A DNA stretch of 64,000 bases, taken from assembly GCA_963794185.1 (NCBI GenBank), contig CAWCDM010000003.1:124001-188000 (forward strand), in the 5' to 3' direction. The notes under the pieces are model-generated. The model did no database searches. It was not told the DNA's origin and saw only the letters and a program-made list of their open reading frames with translations. The DNA is from JAMXLO01 sp963794185. GTDB lineage: Bacteria > Pseudomonadota > Alphaproteobacteria > Acetobacterales > Acetobacteraceae. Each line of letters begins with the position of its first letter. Position 1 is the first letter of the stretch. Of the stretch, positions 25,874 through 34,913 are shown one piece after another. The translations under genes were made by a program, and so were the position numbers.

Positions 25874-27255
25874 TGCGGAGCCGGCCGTGGCTCCCTGCGG
25901 TTGCCGGTCTGCTGGCGATAGTCGCGGGCGGCGCGCCGGCGTACGGGCAGCGGGAGGAATCGGAGCCGTCGCCCACGGAGGAACCGCCGGGCTTCTGGCA
26001 GCGTGACACGCTGACGGGCGATTGGGGCGGCCTGCGGACCGCTCTCGAGGAACACGGCGTCGCGTTCAGCGTGAAATACACCGGCGAGGTCTTTGCGAAC
26101 GTCCAGGGCGGCATCAAGCGTGGCGCCTCGTATGACGGTCTGTTCCTGCCGGAGTTGGACATAGATCTGGAGAAGCTGGTCGGCTGGCATGGCGCCAGCT
26201 TCAGTGCCTCGATGGTTCAGGGCCACGGTCCCGCGCTGTCAACGGGCTGGGTCGGAAATTTTCTCAATGTATCGAACGACGTCGCGGTTCCGCCGGCCAC
26301 GCGGCTGTACAACCTGTGGCTGCAGCAGAACCTGTTCGATGATGTCGTCTCCGTGCGCGCCGGACTGATGAACGTCGATGCCGAGTTCATAACCACCCTG
26401 ACCGGTTCGCTGTTCATGAACGGATCGTTCGGCTGGCCGGGGTGGCTTGGGATCGACCTGCCGGGCGGCGGACCGGCCTATCCGCTGTCGGGACCCGGCG
26501 TGCGCGTGAAACTGCAATCGCCCCAGGGGTATTACCTCCAGAGCGCGGTATTCAGCGGCGATCCGACCGGGCACAGCGGGTCGAACAGCCCGAGCACCGG
26601 CATTCCCTCCGGCACGGTCGTCAGCTTCACGGGCGGCGCCTTTTTCATTGCCGAGGGCGGCTACGCCATTAACCAGGACAAGGAAGCGAAGGGCCCGCCG
26701 CTGGCGTTAAAGCTGGGCGGCTGGTACCACACCAGTACGCACTTCCAGGACCAGCGCTTCGATACCGCGGGAATTTCGCTGGCAAGTCCGCTTTCGAACG
26801 GCGCGCCGCTCAATCACCAGGGCGACTGGGGCGTCTACGCGATCGCGGATGGCACGATCTTCGGACGCACTGTCGGGATTTGCCCGCATCGGCGCCAGTA
26901 CCCGAACGACCGCAACCTGATCTCGCTCTATGCCGATGCCGGCCTGACCTATAAGGGCCTGATCCCTGGGCGCGGCGACGATACCGCGGGCATCGCGCTC
27001 GCCTATGCACGGATCGGCGACAATGCACGCGGGCTCGACCAGGACGTGCAGGTGTTCAGCAGCAACCCGTTCTTCCCGGTGCGTGACCATGAGGCTGTGC
27101 TGGAGGTCAGTTACCAGTTCCAGGTCACGCCCTGGATGACGATGCAGCCGGACCTGCAGCGCATATTCCATCCGGGTGGGAATGTGCTGAACCCGGACGG
27201 CTCGCAGCGTCGCGACGCACTGGTGCTGGCAGTGCGTTCGACGCTGACGTTCTGA
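25873..27255 (+). CDS. OprB-type carbohydrate porin
   Basis: A 460-residue outer-membrane protein. A signal peptide covers about residues 1-25 (AVAGLLAIVAGGAPAYG|Q). The mature start RDTLTGDWGGLRTALEEHGV is the hallmark of OprB carbohydrate-selective porins, and the chain ends with an aromatic residue (RSTLTF), as outer-membrane barrels require for BAM recognition. RLYNLWLQQNLFDD and SVRAGLMNVDAEF are family-like strands. It starts on the last base of the aminotransferase stop, so the genes are coupled. OprB members import sugars and other small polar solutes; the actual solute is not evident. Confidence 0.9.
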   Translation: MRSRPWLPAVAGLLAIVAGGAPAYGQREESEPSPTEEPPGFWQRDTLTGDWGGLRTALEEHGVAFSVKYTGEVFANVQGGIKRGASYDGLFLPELDIDLEKLVGWHGASFSASMVQGHGPALSTGWVGNFLNVSNDVAVPPATRLYNLWLQQNLFDDVVSVRAGLMNVDAEFITTLTGSLFMNGSFGWPGWLGIDLPGGGPAYPLSGPGVRVKLQSPQGYYLQSAVFSGDPTGHSGSNSPSTGIPSGTVVSFTGGAFFIAEGGYAINQDKEAKGPPLALKLGGWYHTSTHFQDQRFDTAGISLASPLSNGAPLNHQGDWGVYAIADGTIFGRTVGICPHRRQYPNDRNLISLYADAGLTYKGLIPGRGDDTAGIALAYARIGDNARGLDQDVQVFSSNPFFPVRDHEAVLEVSYQFQVTPWMTMQPDLQRIFHPGGNVLNPDGSQRRDALVLAVRSTLTF

Positions 27256-27260
27256 GCGGC

Positions 27261-27380
27261 AGGTAGGAAAGATTTCACCGCAGAGGCGCAGAGACGCTGA
27301 GAAGTGGGGAATGCGCTTCGCGCAAAGTGGTGTCCTTTTTCTCCGCGCCTCTGCGCCTCCGCGGTGAATCTGCCTTCTGC
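27261..27380. repeat. Long palindromic repeat, CACAGAG family, copy 2
   Basis: A palindrome of about 120 bp. Left arm TTCACCGCAGAGGCGCAGAG, then ACGCTGAGAA; centre GGGAATGCGCTTCGCGC; right arm CTCCGCGCCTCTGCGCCTCC followed by GCGGTGAATC. It lies between convergent genes (porin on plus, SDR on minus) and ends one base before the SDR stop codon, so it may act as a bidirectional terminator. The centre is the same as in copies at 10563 and 50209, while the arms differ in a paired manner. Confidence 0.88.
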
Positions 27381-27381
27381 T

Positions 27382-28074
27382 TCACGCCCCGCCGTTCACG
27401 TCGATCGTCGCGCAGGTGATGAACGATGCGGCATCGCTGACCAGGAAATCCACCACCGCGGCGATCTCCTCCGGTTCTCCGGCGCGACCCAGCGCGCTGG
27501 CCTTCGCGCGTTCCTTCGCCACCTGCGGCGTCCGTGCGCCCATCGCGGTGTTGATCAGTCCCGGGGCAATCGCATTCACCCGAATGCCGTGCCGGCCGAG
27601 CCGCGCGCCGAGGCTTCTGGTCAGGTTGATGACCGCCGCTTTGGACGCGCCGTACTCCACGACGGTGCTGCCGCGTTGCCCGGCGGAGGACGCGGTATTG
27701 ACGATTGCGCCGGGTTGACCGGCAGCGATCAGCCGCTTCACCACCCATTGCGTGGCAAAGAACGGCACCCGCACGTTCACCGACATGGTGCCGTCGAACT
27801 GGTCTGGCGGCACATCGAGAAAGTCATTCTCGGGATGATAGATGCCCGCGTTGTTGAACAGCACTTGGATCAGCCCATGATCGCGCTCGATCGCTGCGAG
27901 CGTCGCCTCCATGCGGGCGAGGTCGGACAGATCGCACTGATAGTGCGGCCAGTTGCCGGCGCCGTCCGCGCCGACATCGATGCCGACCGCAAGATGGCCG
28001 GACTGCGCGAGACGACGGCAGGTTGCCTGGCCGATCAGGCCGTTGCTGCCGGTGATGACCGCGACTTTTGCCAT
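27382..28074 (-). CDS. Short-chain dehydrogenase/reductase
   Basis: A 230-residue classical SDR. Start ATG 28074 has GGGGAGGA upstream, which overrides the longer open frame. The cofactor motif is TGSNGLIG (about residues 8-15), followed by FNNAGIY (about 75-81) and the catalytic YGASK (about 142-146, Tyr/Lys pair), with the Ser in NTASSAGQRG. PGLINTAMG and the C-terminal FITCATIDVNGGA are standard. It should oxidise or reduce an alcohol/ketone with NAD(P)(H). It is convergent with the porin gene and stands alone, with a palindrome touching its stop. Confidence 0.9.
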   Translation of the reverse strand: MAKVAVITGSNGLIGQATCRRLAQSGHLAVGIDVGADGAGNWPHYQCDLSDLARMEATLAAIERDHGLIQVLFNNAGIYHPENDFLDVPPDQFDGTMSVNVRVPFFATQWVVKRLIAAGQPGAIVNTASSAGQRGSTVVEYGASKAAVINLTRSLGARLGRHGIRVNAIAPGLINTAMGARTPQVAKERAKASALGRAGEPEEIAAVVDFLVSDAASFITCATIDVNGGA

Positions 28075-28431
28075 GATGTCCTCCCCGATGAACAGGCTGG
28101 TTGACCGCAATGCGAATGCCGACCACAATCGCTCGACTGCAACAGCAACACAATGAGCAAGCGGGCGGATTCCCATTGGCGTCGTGGCATGACCGGCGCG
28201 CGTCGAGGAAACCGATGCTGCGGTCGCCATTGGTTGGAATGGCCGCTACCGCATCGCGGAACCGGCGTTCGTCGAATTGGATCGGCAGAGCCAGGACTTG
28301 CCGCGAATTAGTCGAATCAGGTGTCGCAGGTTGGTACCTCCTGCTGTCAAAATCGGCGAGCTGTTAGCAACTGACGCAGTCAATTCGCGGCGAGTCCTTG
28401 GCCGGACAATTTCAAACATGTTTGGACAGGC
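28075..28431. other. Intergenic region upstream of the SDR gene
   Basis: About 357 bases between the SDR start and the stop of the MetE-like gene, both on the minus strand. Only the ribosome-binding site of the SDR gene (28080-28088) is recognisable. No convincing gene, hairpin or repeat was seen; base composition is lower in GC than the flanking genes, which is usual for a promoter region. Confidence 0.5.
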
Positions 28432-29595
28432 TCAGAACAGCCGCTCCGATGCGATGCGCGCGCCTTCCCCAAGCGCGGCGAGCTTGGCCCACACGATGTC
28501 CTCGGCGACGCGGCGCTGGCCCGCCGAGGTGTCGAAGCCGCAATCGGTGCCGGCCAGCACGCGCGTGGGATCGCCGACCGCCTCGGCAACGCGCTCGATG
28601 CGTTCGGCGATGGTCTTCGGATGCTCGATGAAGTTGGTGACGGAGTTGATCACGCCGGCGACGATTGTCTGATCGGCATCGAGCGGAAAATCCTTCAGCA
28701 CCGCGTACTCGTGCGCGTGGCGCGGGTTGGCGAACGGCAGCACGAAGCCGCCGACGTTCAGTTTGCGCAGGATGGGCATGATCTCGTGCAGCTCGACGTC
28801 GCAGTCGTGCGGGCCTTCGTAGTTGCCCCAGCACGCGTGCAGTCGGACGCGGTCGCGCGGAATGTTCACCAGCGCCGCGTTGATCGTGGCAACCACGCGA
28901 TCGACAAATCCGAGAAAATCGCCGAGCGGCTGGTGCTGGTAGGAGATGTGGCGTTCCATCGCGAGGTCCGGACAGTCGAGCTGCAACAAAAATCCGTGGT
29001 TCACGATCGTTTCGTATTCCACCCGCAGCGCCTCGCCGAGCGCTTCGAGGTAGGCGGTCTCGTTCGGATAATAGTCGTTGCGCAGCGCAGCGGCGACGAT
29101 GCCGGGCGAGGGCGCGGTGAGGAACGGTTCGACGAATGGATTGTTCTGGGCGTCGAGTGCGGCGCGGAAGTCGGTGCATTCTTGTTCGATGGCGGCGCGG
29201 TCGAGATAGCGGACCTCGCCGATCGCGGTAGGAATCTCCGCGCGGCTGGATACCTGCTGCGTGTGCTGCTGCTCGCGTGCCATGGCTTCCCGGTAGTCGG
29301 GATAGCGTTCGACATCGGCACGCGGCATCCGGGTCCAGGCGCCGCCGAACCCGCTCATGCGATTGCGCACATAGAGGAAGAAGGCTTCCCGCTGCTGTTC
29401 GCCGTTGTTGCCGACATCGATGCCGGCTTCTTGCTGCTTGTGCACGACGTGCGCCAGCGCGGTGTGCCCGGCTTCGGCAAGCTCGGCATCGACGGGTTCG
29501 CCGCGGTTCTTCCGCATGTAGAGACTGACGAGCCCCGATGGGCGCGGTAGGCTGCCGGTATGCGTGGTGAGAATGCGTGTGTCGCTTCGTCGCAT
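28432..29595 (-). CDS. Cobalamin-independent methionine synthase II (MetE C-terminal-like) family protein
   Basis: A 387-residue protein of the MetE/UROD-like barrel superfamily. ATG 29595 has AGGGGGAA at good spacing. It begins TTHTGSLPRP, the typical start of stand-alone MetE-C proteins. Likely zinc ligands are in RLHACWGNYEGP (His and Cys) and LAGTDCGFDTS (Cys), with the acidic residue near VNHGFLLQLDCPDLAM. Family members transfer a thiol-bound methyl or related group; many in soil bacteria are not true methionine synthases but act on unusual thiols or in degradative routes. The neighbours give no further hint. Confidence 0.85.
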   Translation of the reverse strand: MRRSDTRILTTHTGSLPRPSGLVSLYMRKNRGEPVDAELAEAGHTALAHVVHKQQEAGIDVGNNGEQQREAFFLYVRNRMSGFGGAWTRMPRADVERYPDYREAMAREQQHTQQVSSRAEIPTAIGEVRYLDRAAIEQECTDFRAALDAQNNPFVEPFLTAPSPGIVAAALRNDYYPNETAYLEALGEALRVEYETIVNHGFLLQLDCPDLAMERHISYQHQPLGDFLGFVDRVVATINAALVNIPRDRVRLHACWGNYEGPHDCDVELHEIMPILRKLNVGGFVLPFANPRHAHEYAVLKDFPLDADQTIVAGVINSVTNFIEHPKTIAERIERVAEAVGDPTRVLAGTDCGFDTSAGQRRVAEDIVWAKLAALGEGARIASERLF

Positions 29596-29686
29596 AGCGT
29601 TTCCCCCTTGGCCAGACCCCACTTGGAATTTGGCCGAGAGTCACCTGCTCGACACGCGCGCGCAATAGCCTGCGGCGAAATTGGCC

Positions 29687-30238
29687 TTACCGATACGCCA
29701 GCACGTCCGGCGCGAGACCCATCGCGGCGACCGTCGCCGGATTGAGCTGCCCGTTCGGCTGCAGGCCGCGGCCCTGCTGGAAACGCTCGATCGCGGCCTG
29801 CGTGCCCCCGCCCCAGACGCCGTCGACCGCGCCGTTGTAGAAGCCGAGCGAGCGCAGCCGGGCCTGGATGGCCTGCACCGAGGCCGTTCGGAGCTGATCC
29901 CCGGGCGGCGGCACGGGAGCGGCGGCGGGGACGCTCAGCAGCGTGCCCTGATCGAGGCCCAGCGTCGCCGCCGTCGCTTGGTTGAGCTGCCCGGTCACCT
30001 GCAACTGGTGCGCCTGCTGGTAGCGTTCCAGCGCTGCCTGGCTGTCCGCACCCCAGATGCCGTCGATCTGGCCACTATAGACGCCGGCCTGGCGCAGCCG
30101 GTTCTGCACGTCCTGCACCGCCTGCGGGGGCACCGGCTGGACGTAGGCCAGCGGCGGCGGCACGGGCTGTGCCGCGGCGGGCAGGGCGGACAATGTGCCG
30201 GCGAGCAGGGTGCCGGCCAGGATAACGGGATACCGCAT
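29687..30238 (-). CDS. Exported peptidoglycan-binding-domain protein
   Basis: A 183-residue secreted protein. The signal peptide is at about residues 1-23 (PVILAGTLLAGTLSALPAAA|Q). Two PG_binding_1 repeats follow: VQDVQNRLRQAGVYSGQIDG with WGADSQAALERYQQ, and VQAIQARLRSLGFYNGAVDG with WGGGTQAAIERFQQ, each with a trailing LNxATxAxxGL. ATG 30238 has AAGGA at suitable distance. No catalytic domain is present, so it likely anchors to murein or acts as a periplasmic adapter. It lies in a minus-strand row with the acetyltransferase and rsmB. Confidence 0.85.
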   Translation of the reverse strand: MRYPVILAGTLLAGTLSALPAAAQPVPPPLAYVQPVPPQAVQDVQNRLRQAGVYSGQIDGIWGADSQAALERYQQAHQLQVTGQLNQATAATLGLDQGTLLSVPAAAPVPPPGDQLRTASVQAIQARLRSLGFYNGAVDGVWGGGTQAAIERFQQGRGLQPNGQLNPATVAAMGLAPDVLAYR

Positions 30239-30295
30239 GGGCGTTGTCCTTTTCCCGGTTGGGGAACCGGAAACGTGGAACAAGCCGAACGGTTC

Positions 30296-30868
30296 TCAGG
30301 ATGCCTGGGGCGAGGCCGTCAACAATCGCTCGATCGGGTCCCAGACGAAGGCGATCTGCGGCACCTTCTGGCCGGCGAACTGGATCATCGCCTCGGCCAC
30401 CGGCTTGCCGCCCAGGCGCTGGTAGAACCAGCGGCTCGGGTTCTCGCGCAACACCCAGACGAAGCAGGACTTGCAGCCGGTCTCGGCCAGGTGCGCGCCG
30501 GCGGCCCGCATCAGCTTGCGGCCCACCCCGCGGTCGCGCCAGTCGTCCAGCACGTAGAGCGTCTCCACCTCGCCTTCCGCCAGGCGGCGCCCGCCGATAT
30601 CGCCGCCGGTTCGGGCGCGGGCGGCGGTTGCGAAGCCGACGATGCGCGAGCCGCTGCCGGGCGGCACATCGGCTCCCGAGGCGGCGGCCACGAACACCGC
30701 GGTGGCGGAGCGGATCGCCGCGTCGTAGTGCGCCGCCTGACGGGGGACGGACATCCGCGCGAGGAAGCGATCGGGCAGGATGCCGGCATAGGCGCTGCGC
30801 CAGGTCGCCACGTGCACCGCCCCGATCGAGACGGCATCCGAGGTGCGGGCGCGGCGGATCGAGATCAT
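30296..30868 (-). CDS. GNAT family N-acetyltransferase
   Basis: A 190-residue GCN5-related acetyltransferase. The N-terminal strand-helix MISIRRARTSDAVSIGAVH is typical; the acetyl-CoA pyrophosphate loop is RDRGVGRKLMRAAGAHL (about residues 110-126), preceded by VETLYVLDDW; the C-terminal motif NPSRWFYQRLGGKPV completes the fold. Such enzymes acetylate small molecules or protein N-termini; the substrate is not predictable here. The gene lies between the peptidoglycan-binding protein and rsmB on the same strand, with a weak ribosome-binding site. Confidence 0.88.
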   Translation of the reverse strand: MISIRRARTSDAVSIGAVHVATWRSAYAGILPDRFLARMSVPRQAAHYDAAIRSATAVFVAAASGADVPPGSGSRIVGFATAARARTGGDIGGRRLAEGEVETLYVLDDWRDRGVGRKLMRAAGAHLAETGCKSCFVWVLRENPSRWFYQRLGGKPVAEAMIQFAGQKVPQIAFVWDPIERLLTASPQAS

Positions 30869-30926
30869 GGTTGCGTCCGGGCGCCAGCCCGGCCTTCACG
30901 CGTCATGGCCGGGCTCGACCAGGCCA

Positions 30927-32135
30927 TTATGTGCGCCGCTCGAACACGGCCGCGAAGAACCCGTCGGTGCCGTGGCGGGCGGGCGTGAGGGACAGGAAAT
31001 CGCCCGGGTTCGGCGGCGCACCTCCCGGCCAGGCGCGCGCAAGCGGAACCAGGGCGAAGCCGGGGTGGCGGGTGAGGAATGCGGTCACCTGGTCCTCGTT
31101 CTCCTCGGAGAGCAGGGAACAGGTAGCGTAAACCAAACGACCGCCGCTGCGAACCAGGGCGGCGGCCTGATCCAGGATCGCTGCCTGCTTGGGCAGCAGC
31201 TCGGCCAGATCGGCCTCCGTGAGGCGCAGCCGCGCATCGGGGTTGCGCCGCCACGTGCCGGTGCCGGTGCAGGGCGCGTCCACCAGCACGCGGTCGAATG
31301 TTTCCCCGCGGCGCTTGGCCCATTTGTCGCCGGGCTCTAGCAGGTGGCGCTCGACATTGTGCACACCGGCACGGCGCAGGCGACGGACCGCGGCGTCCAG
31401 CCGTGCGGCGGAAACGTCGCAGGCGACGAGCTGGCCGCGATTCTGCATCATCATGGCCATCGCCAGCGTTTTTCCCCCGGCGCCGGCGCACAGGTCGGCG
31501 GCGCGCATCCCCGGCCGGACGCCGGTCAGCGCGGCGACCAGCTGGCTGCCCTCGTCCTGGATCTCCACCAGGCCAGCGCGGAAGGCCGGGCCGGTGGTGA
31601 CCTGGCGGCGGCCCGCGATGCGCAGGCCCCAGGGCGAGAGCGGCGTCGGCGTGGTTTCCAGCCCCTCGACAGCCAGCGCGGCACTGGCCTCCTCACGCGT
31701 GGCCTTCAGCAGGTTGACACGCAGATCGAGCGGGGCGGGCTGCAAAAGCGCGGCCAGCTCCGCTGTATCGAAGCGCTCGGACAGCAGTGGCAGCACCCAG
31801 TCCGGCATTTCCATCCGCACCGCGTCGGGCATGGAGGCGTGATCCGGCGAGCGCCCCGCAAGCCGCTGCAGTGCCGCCTGTTCCGATGGCGCCAGCGTCG
31901 CCGGGCCGAAGCGGCCGCCGGAGAACATCGACGCCAGATCCGCCAGCGTGGCGCCTTCCAGCAGCAGCGAGGTGGCGACCAACAGGCGCGGCGTCGGCCG
32001 GCCGGCCAGCCACCAGGTCAGGCGCCGGTAGGTCCTCAGGACACGCCACACCCGGTCCGACACTGCACGGCGGTCACTCGACCCGATGAACCGGCGCGCG
32101 CGGAAGTAATCGTTGGCGATGGCATCGGCCGGCCA
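30927..32135 (-). CDS. rsmB: 16S rRNA m5C methyltransferase RsmB-like, 5' end missing
   Basis: RsmB/NOL1/Sun-family methyltransferase (16S rRNA C967). Recognisable from WPADAIANDYFRARRFIGS on: SAM site AADLCAGAGGKTLA, motif IV VLVDAPCTGTGTWRRNPDAR (Pro-Cys), and the catalytic Cys in LVYATCSLLSEEN. The usual first 25-30 residues are absent: no in-frame start codon lies between the conserved part and a palindromic repeat at 32210-32329. The frame stays open through the repeat to 32483, so an automatic call may begin there, but that N-terminus would be repeat-derived. Either the repeat displaced the true start or there is an assembly fault. It lies downstream of guaB, an arrangement I recall from related genomes. 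Confidence 0.82.
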   Translation of the reverse strand, partial: WPADAIANDYFRARRFIGSSDRRAVSDRVWRVLRTYRRLTWWLAGRPTPRLLVATSLLLEGATLADLASMFSGGRFGPATLAPSEQAALQRLAGRSPDHASMPDAVRMEMPDWVLPLLSERFDTAELAALLQPAPLDLRVNLLKATREEASAALAVEGLETTPTPLSPWGLRIAGRRQVTTGPAFRAGLVEIQDEGSQLVAALTGVRPGMRAADLCAGAGGKTLAMAMMMQNRGQLVACDVSAARLDAAVRRLRRAGVHNVERHLLEPGDKWAKRRGETFDRVLVDAPCTGTGTWRRNPDARLRLTEADLAELLPKQAAILDQAAALVRSGGRLVYATCSLLSEENEDQVTAFLTRHPGFALVPLARAWPGGAPPNPGDFLSLTPARHGTDGFFAAVFERRT

Positions 32136-32209
32136 CGCCGAGGTTCTCGCCCCATCATGGCCGGGTTTGTTCCCACGAGCATCAGGAAAGCGGCGCGCAT
32201 CTGAAGCAT

Positions 32210-32329
32210 CCTCCCCCTCCCCTTGCGGGAGGGGGTTGGGGGAAGGGGTTCGTGCGGGTTCCGTCGCAGATTTTACGCGCGCCGCAGCCCCCTCCCCCCA
32301 ACCCCCTCCCGCAAGGAGAGGGGGAGTAT
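32210..32329. repeat. CTCCCC/TTGCGGG palindromic repeat, copy 3
   Basis: Left arm CTCCCCCTCCCCTTGCGGG, then AGGGGGTTGGGGGAAGGGG; spacer with GTTCCGTCGCAGATTTTACG; right arm CCCCCTCCCCCCAACCCCCT, then CCCGCAAGGAGAGGGGGAG. It sits just upstream of the conserved part of rsmB, where its start codon should be. Confidence 0.88.
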
Positions 32330-32531
32330 CCTGTCCCCGGCGCAGCTTATCCTGATGGTTATGGGGCTTGTTTCGGTCAACTGTCGCGGTACCGGTACTG
32401 GTACGCCTTGCCGTGACAGGGAAGGCAGGGGCAGGGCGCTGTCCCGCATCCGGTCCGCTATCGGCGCCCGACGCGAGGATCACAGCCAGCAGTTCGATCG
32501 CGGAGGCGATTTGCCCGGCGGGAGTCAGGTG

Positions 32532-34052
32532 TCAGTCCTGGCGGTAGTTGGGCGCCTCACGGCTGATCGCCACGTCGTGCACATGGCTCTCGCGCAGGCC
32601 GGCGCCGGTGACGCGGCGGAAGCGGGTGTTGTGCTGCAGCTCGGCAATGTCGCGGCTGCCCGTGTAGCCCATGCCGGCGCGCAGTCCCCCGACGAGCTGG
32701 TGGATCGCCTGGGCGACCGGCCCCTTGTAGGGCACCATCCCTTCAACGCCTTCCGGGACGAGCTTCAACTGGTCCTTGATGTCCTGCTGGAAATAGCGGT
32801 CGGCCGAACCGCGCGCCATTGCACCGATGCTGCCCATGCCGCGATACGACTTGTAGGACCGCCCCTGATACAGGAACACCTCGCCCGGCGCTTCGTCGGT
32901 GCCGGCCAGCAGCGAGCCGATCATCACCGCATCCGCCCCGGCGCCGATCGCCTTCACGATGTCGCCCGAGGTGCGCATGCCGCCATCGGCGATGGCGGGC
33001 ACACCGGCCTCGCGGCAGGCGGCGGCGCATTCCAGCACCGCGGTGAACTGCGGCACGCCGACGCCGGCGACGACGCGGGTGGTGCAGATGCTGCCGGGGC
33101 CGATGCCGATCTTCACCCCGTCGGCGCCGGCCTCGATCAGCGCCAGCGCGCCCTCGGGCGTGGCGACGTTGCCGGCGATCACCTGCACCGCGTTGGAGTA
33201 GCGTTTGATCGCGGTCACCGCATCCAGCACGCCGCGCGAGTGGCCGTGCGCGGTATCGACCACGATCACGTCCACCTCGGCCTCGATCAGGGCGCGCGAG
33301 CGAAGGTGGCCTTCCGGTCCCACCCCGGTCGCAGCGGCGACGCGCAGCCGGCCGAGCTCGTCCTTGTTGGCGAGCGGGTGGGTCTCGGCCTTTTCCATGT
33401 CCTTCACGGTGATCAGCCCGACGCAGCGATAGGCACCGTCCACCACCAGCAGCTTCTCGATGCGATGCTCGTGCAGCAGGTGACGGGCCTGCTCGGGCGA
33501 GGCGCCGTCGGTGACGGTGACCAGGCCCTTCCGCGTCATCAGCTCGTAGACCTTCTGCCCCGGGTCGGTGGCGAAGCGGACGTCGCGGTGGGTGATGATG
33601 CCGACCAGGCGGTTGGTGTCGCGCTCGACGACCGGGATGCCGCTGATGCGGTGGGTGTTCATCAGCGCGGTGACATCGGCCAGCGTCTGGTCCGGGTGGA
33701 TGGTGAGCGGGTTCACCACCATGCCGGATTCGAACTTCTTGACGCGGTGGACCTGTGCCGCCTGCTCGGCGGGTTCGAGGTTCTTGTGGATGACGCCGAT
33801 GCCGCCGAGCTGGGCCATGGCGATGGCCATCGCACCTTCGGTGACGGTGTCCATAGCCGCCGAGATGATCGGGACGTTCAGCGGGATGGCGCGGGTGAGG
33901 CGGGTGCGGGTGTCGGTGGCCGATGGCAGGACCTGCGAGTAGGCCGGGACGACGAGCACGTCGTCGAACGCGAGGGCTTCCTCGACGCGGGCAAAGCCCT
34001 CGGGCACTCGACCCGAGGGTCCGGACTGTGATTTGGGGATGTCGAACGCCAT
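32532..34052 (-). CDS. guaB: Inosine-5'-monophosphate dehydrogenase
   Basis: A 506-codon enzyme that oxidises IMP to XMP with NAD+, the committed step of GMP synthesis. Visible: N-terminal LAFDDVLVVPAYS, IPIISAAMDTVTE-like NVPIISAAMDTVTE, two CBS modules (about residues 100-225: RISGIPVVERDTNRLVGI and IEKLLVVDGAYRCVGLI), the GAGADGVKIGIGPGSICTTR active loop with catalytic Cys, DGGMRTSGDIVKAIGAGA, and the mobile flap YRGMGSIGAM...DRYFQ. Start ATG 34052 gives the usual N-terminus; the ribosome-binding site is weak. rsmB follows on the same strand after a palindromic repeat. It is complete and should be essential or near-essential. Confidence 0.95.
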   Translation of the reverse strand: MAFDIPKSQSGPSGRVPEGFARVEEALAFDDVLVVPAYSQVLPSATDTRTRLTRAIPLNVPIISAAMDTVTEGAMAIAMAQLGGIGVIHKNLEPAEQAAQVHRVKKFESGMVVNPLTIHPDQTLADVTALMNTHRISGIPVVERDTNRLVGIITHRDVRFATDPGQKVYELMTRKGLVTVTDGASPEQARHLLHEHRIEKLLVVDGAYRCVGLITVKDMEKAETHPLANKDELGRLRVAAATGVGPEGHLRSRALIEAEVDVIVVDTAHGHSRGVLDAVTAIKRYSNAVQVIAGNVATPEGALALIEAGADGVKIGIGPGSICTTRVVAGVGVPQFTAVLECAAACREAGVPAIADGGMRTSGDIVKAIGAGADAVMIGSLLAGTDEAPGEVFLYQGRSYKSYRGMGSIGAMARGSADRYFQQDIKDQLKLVPEGVEGMVPYKGPVAQAIHQLVGGLRAGMGYTGSRDIAELQHNTRFRRVTGAGLRESHVHDVAISREAPNYRQD

Positions 34053-34225
34053 CGGCGGGAGGGCCTTTCCGCTACCTTGGCGGCGCCTTGTAGGCGGGAG
34101 GGTGGGGGGAGCGCAAGGGTGGGGCGGCGCCCGGGCGGTCACCGAGACCGTGTCGCCGACTGCACGAGATAGGGAGTTTCAGAGGAAGGACCTACTCGGC
34201 GGGCTCGCTAAGAGTTTGTCCGGAA

Positions 34226-34913
34226 TCATTCCGTTACCCTGGCTAGCCTACGCACCATGAGGCGGATTGATGCGAGCAACAGATACGCTCGCGCCTTGCG
34301 GTTGAGACATTCCCAGTCCTTGGCGAGTCGGCGGCAGCGATTGCGCCATGCAAGCGTTCGTTCAACGACCCAGCGCTTGGGAAGAACGACGAACCCTTTG
34401 GCCTGGTCCGACCGTTTGACAATCTCCACGTCCACCTGGGCCATGATTTTCTTCACGGCCGTCTGGAACACCGGCCCCCGATAGCCGGCATCGGCGTAGA
34501 GCTTGAGCAGGAATGGATACAAGCCGAACAAGGTCGCCATCACCATCGCACCGCCGTCACGGTCCTGAATATCTGCGGCATGCACGATGGCCTGCAACAT
34601 CAGGCCGGTCGTATCGACCAGGATGTGTCGCTTCTTGCCCTTGATCTTTTTCCCCGCATCATAGCCGTGCGGATCAATGCAGGCCCCGCTTTTTCAGCGC
34701 TTTTCACGCTCTGGCTATCGATCACCGCCGCCGTCGGACTGGCCTCTCGCTCGGCCTGCTCCCGGCATTTCACGCATAGTGCATGATGGATCCGTTCCAG
34801 TGTCCCATCATGCTCCCAGCGATCGAGATAGTCATGGATCGTGCTGCGCGGCGGCAGGTCCTTCGGGATGTCACGCCACTGGCAGCCCGAACCGGTGATA
34901 TACATCACCCCAT
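34226..34913 (-). pseudogene. IS5-type transposase, 3' part
   Basis: Catalytic part of an IS5-family (DDE) transposase, separated from its first 50 residues at 36733-36886 by the nested IS. From the junction it reads NGVMYITGSGCQWRDIPKDL, then PTAAVIDSQSVKSAEK (first Asp). It then needs a -1 shift at GAAAAAG near 34714-34720 to enter DPHGYDAGKKIKGKKRHILV, IVHAADIQDRDGG, LYADAGYRGPVF and RWVVERTLAWRNRCRRLAKD (catalytic Glu region), ending at 34226. The -1 site may be programmed, as in some IS5 subgroups with two frames. Counting across both halves gives 281 codons only if the -1 shift is used. The split makes it inactive. Confidence 0.85.

Noticed and set aside
32136..32483. N-terminal extension of RsmB as a genuine domain
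   Set aside because: It is coded by a palindromic repeat that occurs elsewhere as non-coding DNA, so it is not a conserved domain.
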